Shown one piece after another: positions 7,001-7,230 of a stretch of 7,230 bases of DNA. The position numbers and the translations under genes were made by a program. Each line of letters begins with the position of its first letter. The stretch's first letter is position 1. The notes below the pieces were generated by a model. The model was not told the DNA's origin. It was given only the letters and a program-made list of their open reading frames with translations, and searched no databases. Source of the DNA: Cyclobacteriaceae bacterium (GTDB lineage Bacteria; Bacteroidota; Bacteroidia; Cytophagales; Cyclobacteriaceae); NCBI GenBank assembly GCA_029880385.1, contig JAOUOM010000093.1, positions 1-7,230 on the forward strand, read 5' to 3'.

Positions 7001-7230
7001 AGATTCATTGGCATTTTCCTTTACAGATGGCATTGTCATACAGGGAGGAAATTCGCTTGCCATATCCATTACACCTGTAAACGACAATTCACCGTTCATC
7101 ACTGTAAATGCCGGTGCAACGGTTGTCGAAAATAACCAGGTAGCACTGGGGGTAGTGGAACTTTCTGCCAGTGATTTGGACAATCCTCCCTCCGACAGCC
7201 TGGTATTTACCCTGAGTGCAGGACCGGCTC
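3819..7230 (+). CDS. Giant secreted repeat protein (cadherin-like, FG-GAP/VCBS propeller and CSPG repeats), 3' end beyond window
   Basis: The frame is open for 1137 codons from the ATG at 3819 to the window edge, with no stop. It begins 10 bp after the TIGR03032 gene, with no recognisable Shine-Dalgarno. Residues 1-65 are very basic, 66-79 are hydrophobic, and A84-E-A86 is a plausible cleavage region. Cadherin/Ig-like domains lie at about 103-186 and 538-630. Each is followed by seven D-x-D-x-D-G-D-L-D loops: D213, D261, D315, D362, D410, D456, D506, then D654, D701, D747, D802, D853, D900, D949. Such loops bind calcium in FG-GAP/VCBS repeats, and seven fit one integrin-alpha-like propeller. 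A CSPG/cadherin_3 repeat covers about 980-1088, and another starts after it. I find no cysteine in the visible part. The likely role is a calcium-stabilised cell-surface or secreted adhesin. Export could be by type IX secretion if this is Bacteroidota, but the C-terminal sorting domain that would show this is outside the window. Confidence 0.9.
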   Translation, partial: MKKIPFNSFSVTYSKYGKFYSRLQKRIADGTFWRMSVSKRKMLFKRLKKQEEKLQELTHQVGWRQLTLPTVSALLLFATKGIKAEAAPEIEVVENRIARLMAISIDSSQVQAYAGRGTVVGTLTGTGPVSLVAGVGDDDNGLFTIIGNQLVVNDYIWKKGKPSLSILVQDTIPSIQIINITVTGLPVSSGTRAFADAGLSFANDSSLAVKSGDIDLDGNLDVVVLKNNGFSIHYGDGLGGFSADSLTKTYANINRDFELGDLDNDGDLDVVVAGSFGPGTYPVFINQRVGNGSGFTVQNDFNLYSSYIYSLGLGDLDQDGDLDLIIEKSTSVVLYSNDGYGNFTTNYAGGITGYGKIADLGDVDGDGDLDLLLTKSTGAVVYLGKASYGNFYGSVLVDTLSSASDGILFDVDGDGDLDAFLANNYGNSVFQNDGAGGFTDLSQVFGIYNFATAAGDLDGDGDLDMLLGDNQNLFVPLLNNGTGTGFTYNLPALGTKYLTRDVALGDFDKDGDLDVFVANYGAADKLYTNRLNNPITDITFSATTVSVNAKKGEVIGALSVADIDGDSVKYSLVPGIGSKANGAFSILNNQLVVDGDLFGYKGPLEFRVLADDKLGQKFEKTFLLTLADLPTSGGVFATTDSLGNRNSKLAQFADVDGDSNLDAIVFADSSMLVWKGNGTGGFAATPDSLVTGYVNDFEIGDIDNDGDLDIVMASNSSASMVLLNNAGSFSSQYYYSWRSYMDVSLGDLDDDGDLDAIFSVLGDGPYVRVFENDGFGNFSDTYNSHGITLGIGNYMDEIKLADFDSDGDLDAVVTINNQLSAYFNEPNGQYAMGIGFGRPQLIDSLVTDFKIADLDSDGDLDILTNKANNPVFLFDSLYGFTPSGQTFAGNYGGGSLALGDMDGDGDIDAFLTNTYGVVSLALNDGFGTFSFPGTTIGDSIYTQSLALADIDKDGDLDAFLVKGGQLPLPDLLVLNTTPPVLSTNTGLVLNEGATHVITTAELEVTDADQLPAEIIFILDQAPVNGSLQLNATALNVGQTFTQADINSGLLHYVHNGAELFSDSLAFSFTDGIVIQGGNSLAISITPVNDNSPFITVNAGATVVENNQVALGVVELSASDLDNPPSDSLVFTLSAGPA
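4125..5429 (+). repeat. Tandem unit 1: cadherin-like domain plus seven-repeat FG-GAP propeller
   Basis: Residues about 103-537. The cadherin-like part has RGTVVGTL (116-123), a GDDDNGLF turn and NQLVV (148-152), closing with ITVTGLP before 187. Seven Asp loops then begin at nucleotides 4455, 4599, 4761, 4902, 5046, 5184 and 5334, spaced 46-54 residues apart. Each is preceded by a short F-x-x-G or L-x-x-N-D-G-x-G-x-F strand typical of VCBS/FG-GAP blades. The first loop reads DIDLDGNLD, with Asn in place of the fourth Asp; the other six match D-x-D-x-D-G-D-L-D. It is paralogous, position for position, to the following unit. Confidence 0.8.
5430..6752 (+). repeat. Tandem unit 2: cadherin-like domain plus seven-repeat FG-GAP propeller
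   Basis: Residues about 538-978. The cadherin-like part has KGEVIGAL (551-558) and NQLVV (589-593), closing at LP (629-630). Seven Asp loops start at nucleotides 5778, 5919, 6057, 6222, 6375, 6516 and 6663, spaced 46-55 residues apart. The first loop is the weakest (DVDGDSNLD), and the sixth has Ile for Leu (DGDID). Unit 1 landmarks recur here at offsets of 432-444 residues. The acidic cadherin turn GDDDNG of unit 1 is replaced by GSKANG, so this copy may have lost one calcium ligand set while keeping the fold. Confidence 0.8.
6756..7082 (+). repeat. CSPG-type (cadherin_3) repeat
   Basis: Residues about 980-1088. The order of motifs is typical: LVLNEGATHVIT with the ITTAEL strand, TDADQLPAEIIFIL, APVNGSLQLN, VGQTFTQADINSGLLHYVHNG, then DSLAFSFTDG and a closing ISITPVND. 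This pattern is that of chondroitin-sulfate-proteoglycan/cadherin_3 repeats, extracellular beta-sandwich modules found in giant bacterial adhesins. It differs from the two upstream cadherin-like domains, so the protein changes module type here. Confidence 0.8.
7083..7230 (+). repeat. Start of a second CSPG/cadherin-like repeat, cut by the window end
   Basis: Residues 1089-1137 contain VNAGATVVENNQVAL, then SASDLDNPPSDSLVFTL and SAGPA. They follow the same N-terminal course as the preceding module (glycine/alanine-rich lead, NEG/VEN acidic turn, D-D/L-D segment, VFTL strand). It suggests a tandem CSPG array continuing downstream. The closing half is not in the window. Confidence 0.6.

Noticed and set aside
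3819..7230. Enrichment of N-X-S/T sequons in the giant protein as proof of N-glycosylation
   Set aside because: I count about 11 sequons in 1137 residues, close to the number expected from its Asn, Ser and Thr content.
1..7230. Insertion sequences, integrases, tRNA or rRNA genes
   Set aside because: No transposase or recombinase motifs, terminal inverted repeats or RNA-gene signatures were seen. The window is almost entirely filled by four protein genes.

Overview
The window most resembles a Bacteroidota chromosome, probably an environmental gliding or marine-type lineage. The reasons are the moderate base composition, the lack of clear Shine-Dalgarno sites before any start, two upstream matches to the Bacteroidota promoter pattern (TTTG, about 20 bp, TAnnTTTG), and a giant Asp-rich FG-GAP/VCBS plus cadherin/CSPG repeat protein of the kind common in that phylum. 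The phylum call is an inference. The window is densely coding, with four genes, no RNA gene, no CRISPR and no mobile element that I can see.

Layout. Positions 19-1878 on the minus strand encode a 619-residue glycosyltransferase of the HMW1C-like family (CAZy GT41), whose known members N-glycosylate bacterial adhesins in the cytoplasm. Only 14 bp away, diverging on the plus strand, lies a small GT2-like glycosyltransferase (1893-2633). After a 62-bp AT-rich gap comes a TIGR03032/DUF4915 protein (2696-3808), a strongly conserved family of unknown function. Ten bp further on, a very large secreted repeat protein starts at 3819 and is still open at the window end, with 1137 codons visible.

The large protein has an unusual, very basic N-terminus of about 65 residues ahead of a hydrophobic export segment. 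Two tandem copies of a unit of about 440 residues follow. Each unit is one cadherin/Ig-like domain followed by exactly seven Asp-rich calcium-loop (FG-GAP/VCBS) repeats, which is the number expected for one seven-bladed, integrin-alpha-like beta-propeller. A CSPG-type (cadherin_3) repeat and the start of another then run off the window.

Working model (inference): this is a surface adhesin locus. The TIGR03032 protein is tightly coupled to the adhesin gene and may help in its biogenesis. The two glycosyltransferases may modify the adhesin or another surface product. The HMW1C-like enzyme beside a giant adhesin recalls Haemophilus HMW1A/HMW1C, but here it is divergently transcribed and the adhesin is not visibly enriched in N-glycosylation sequons. 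The substrate link is therefore unproven.
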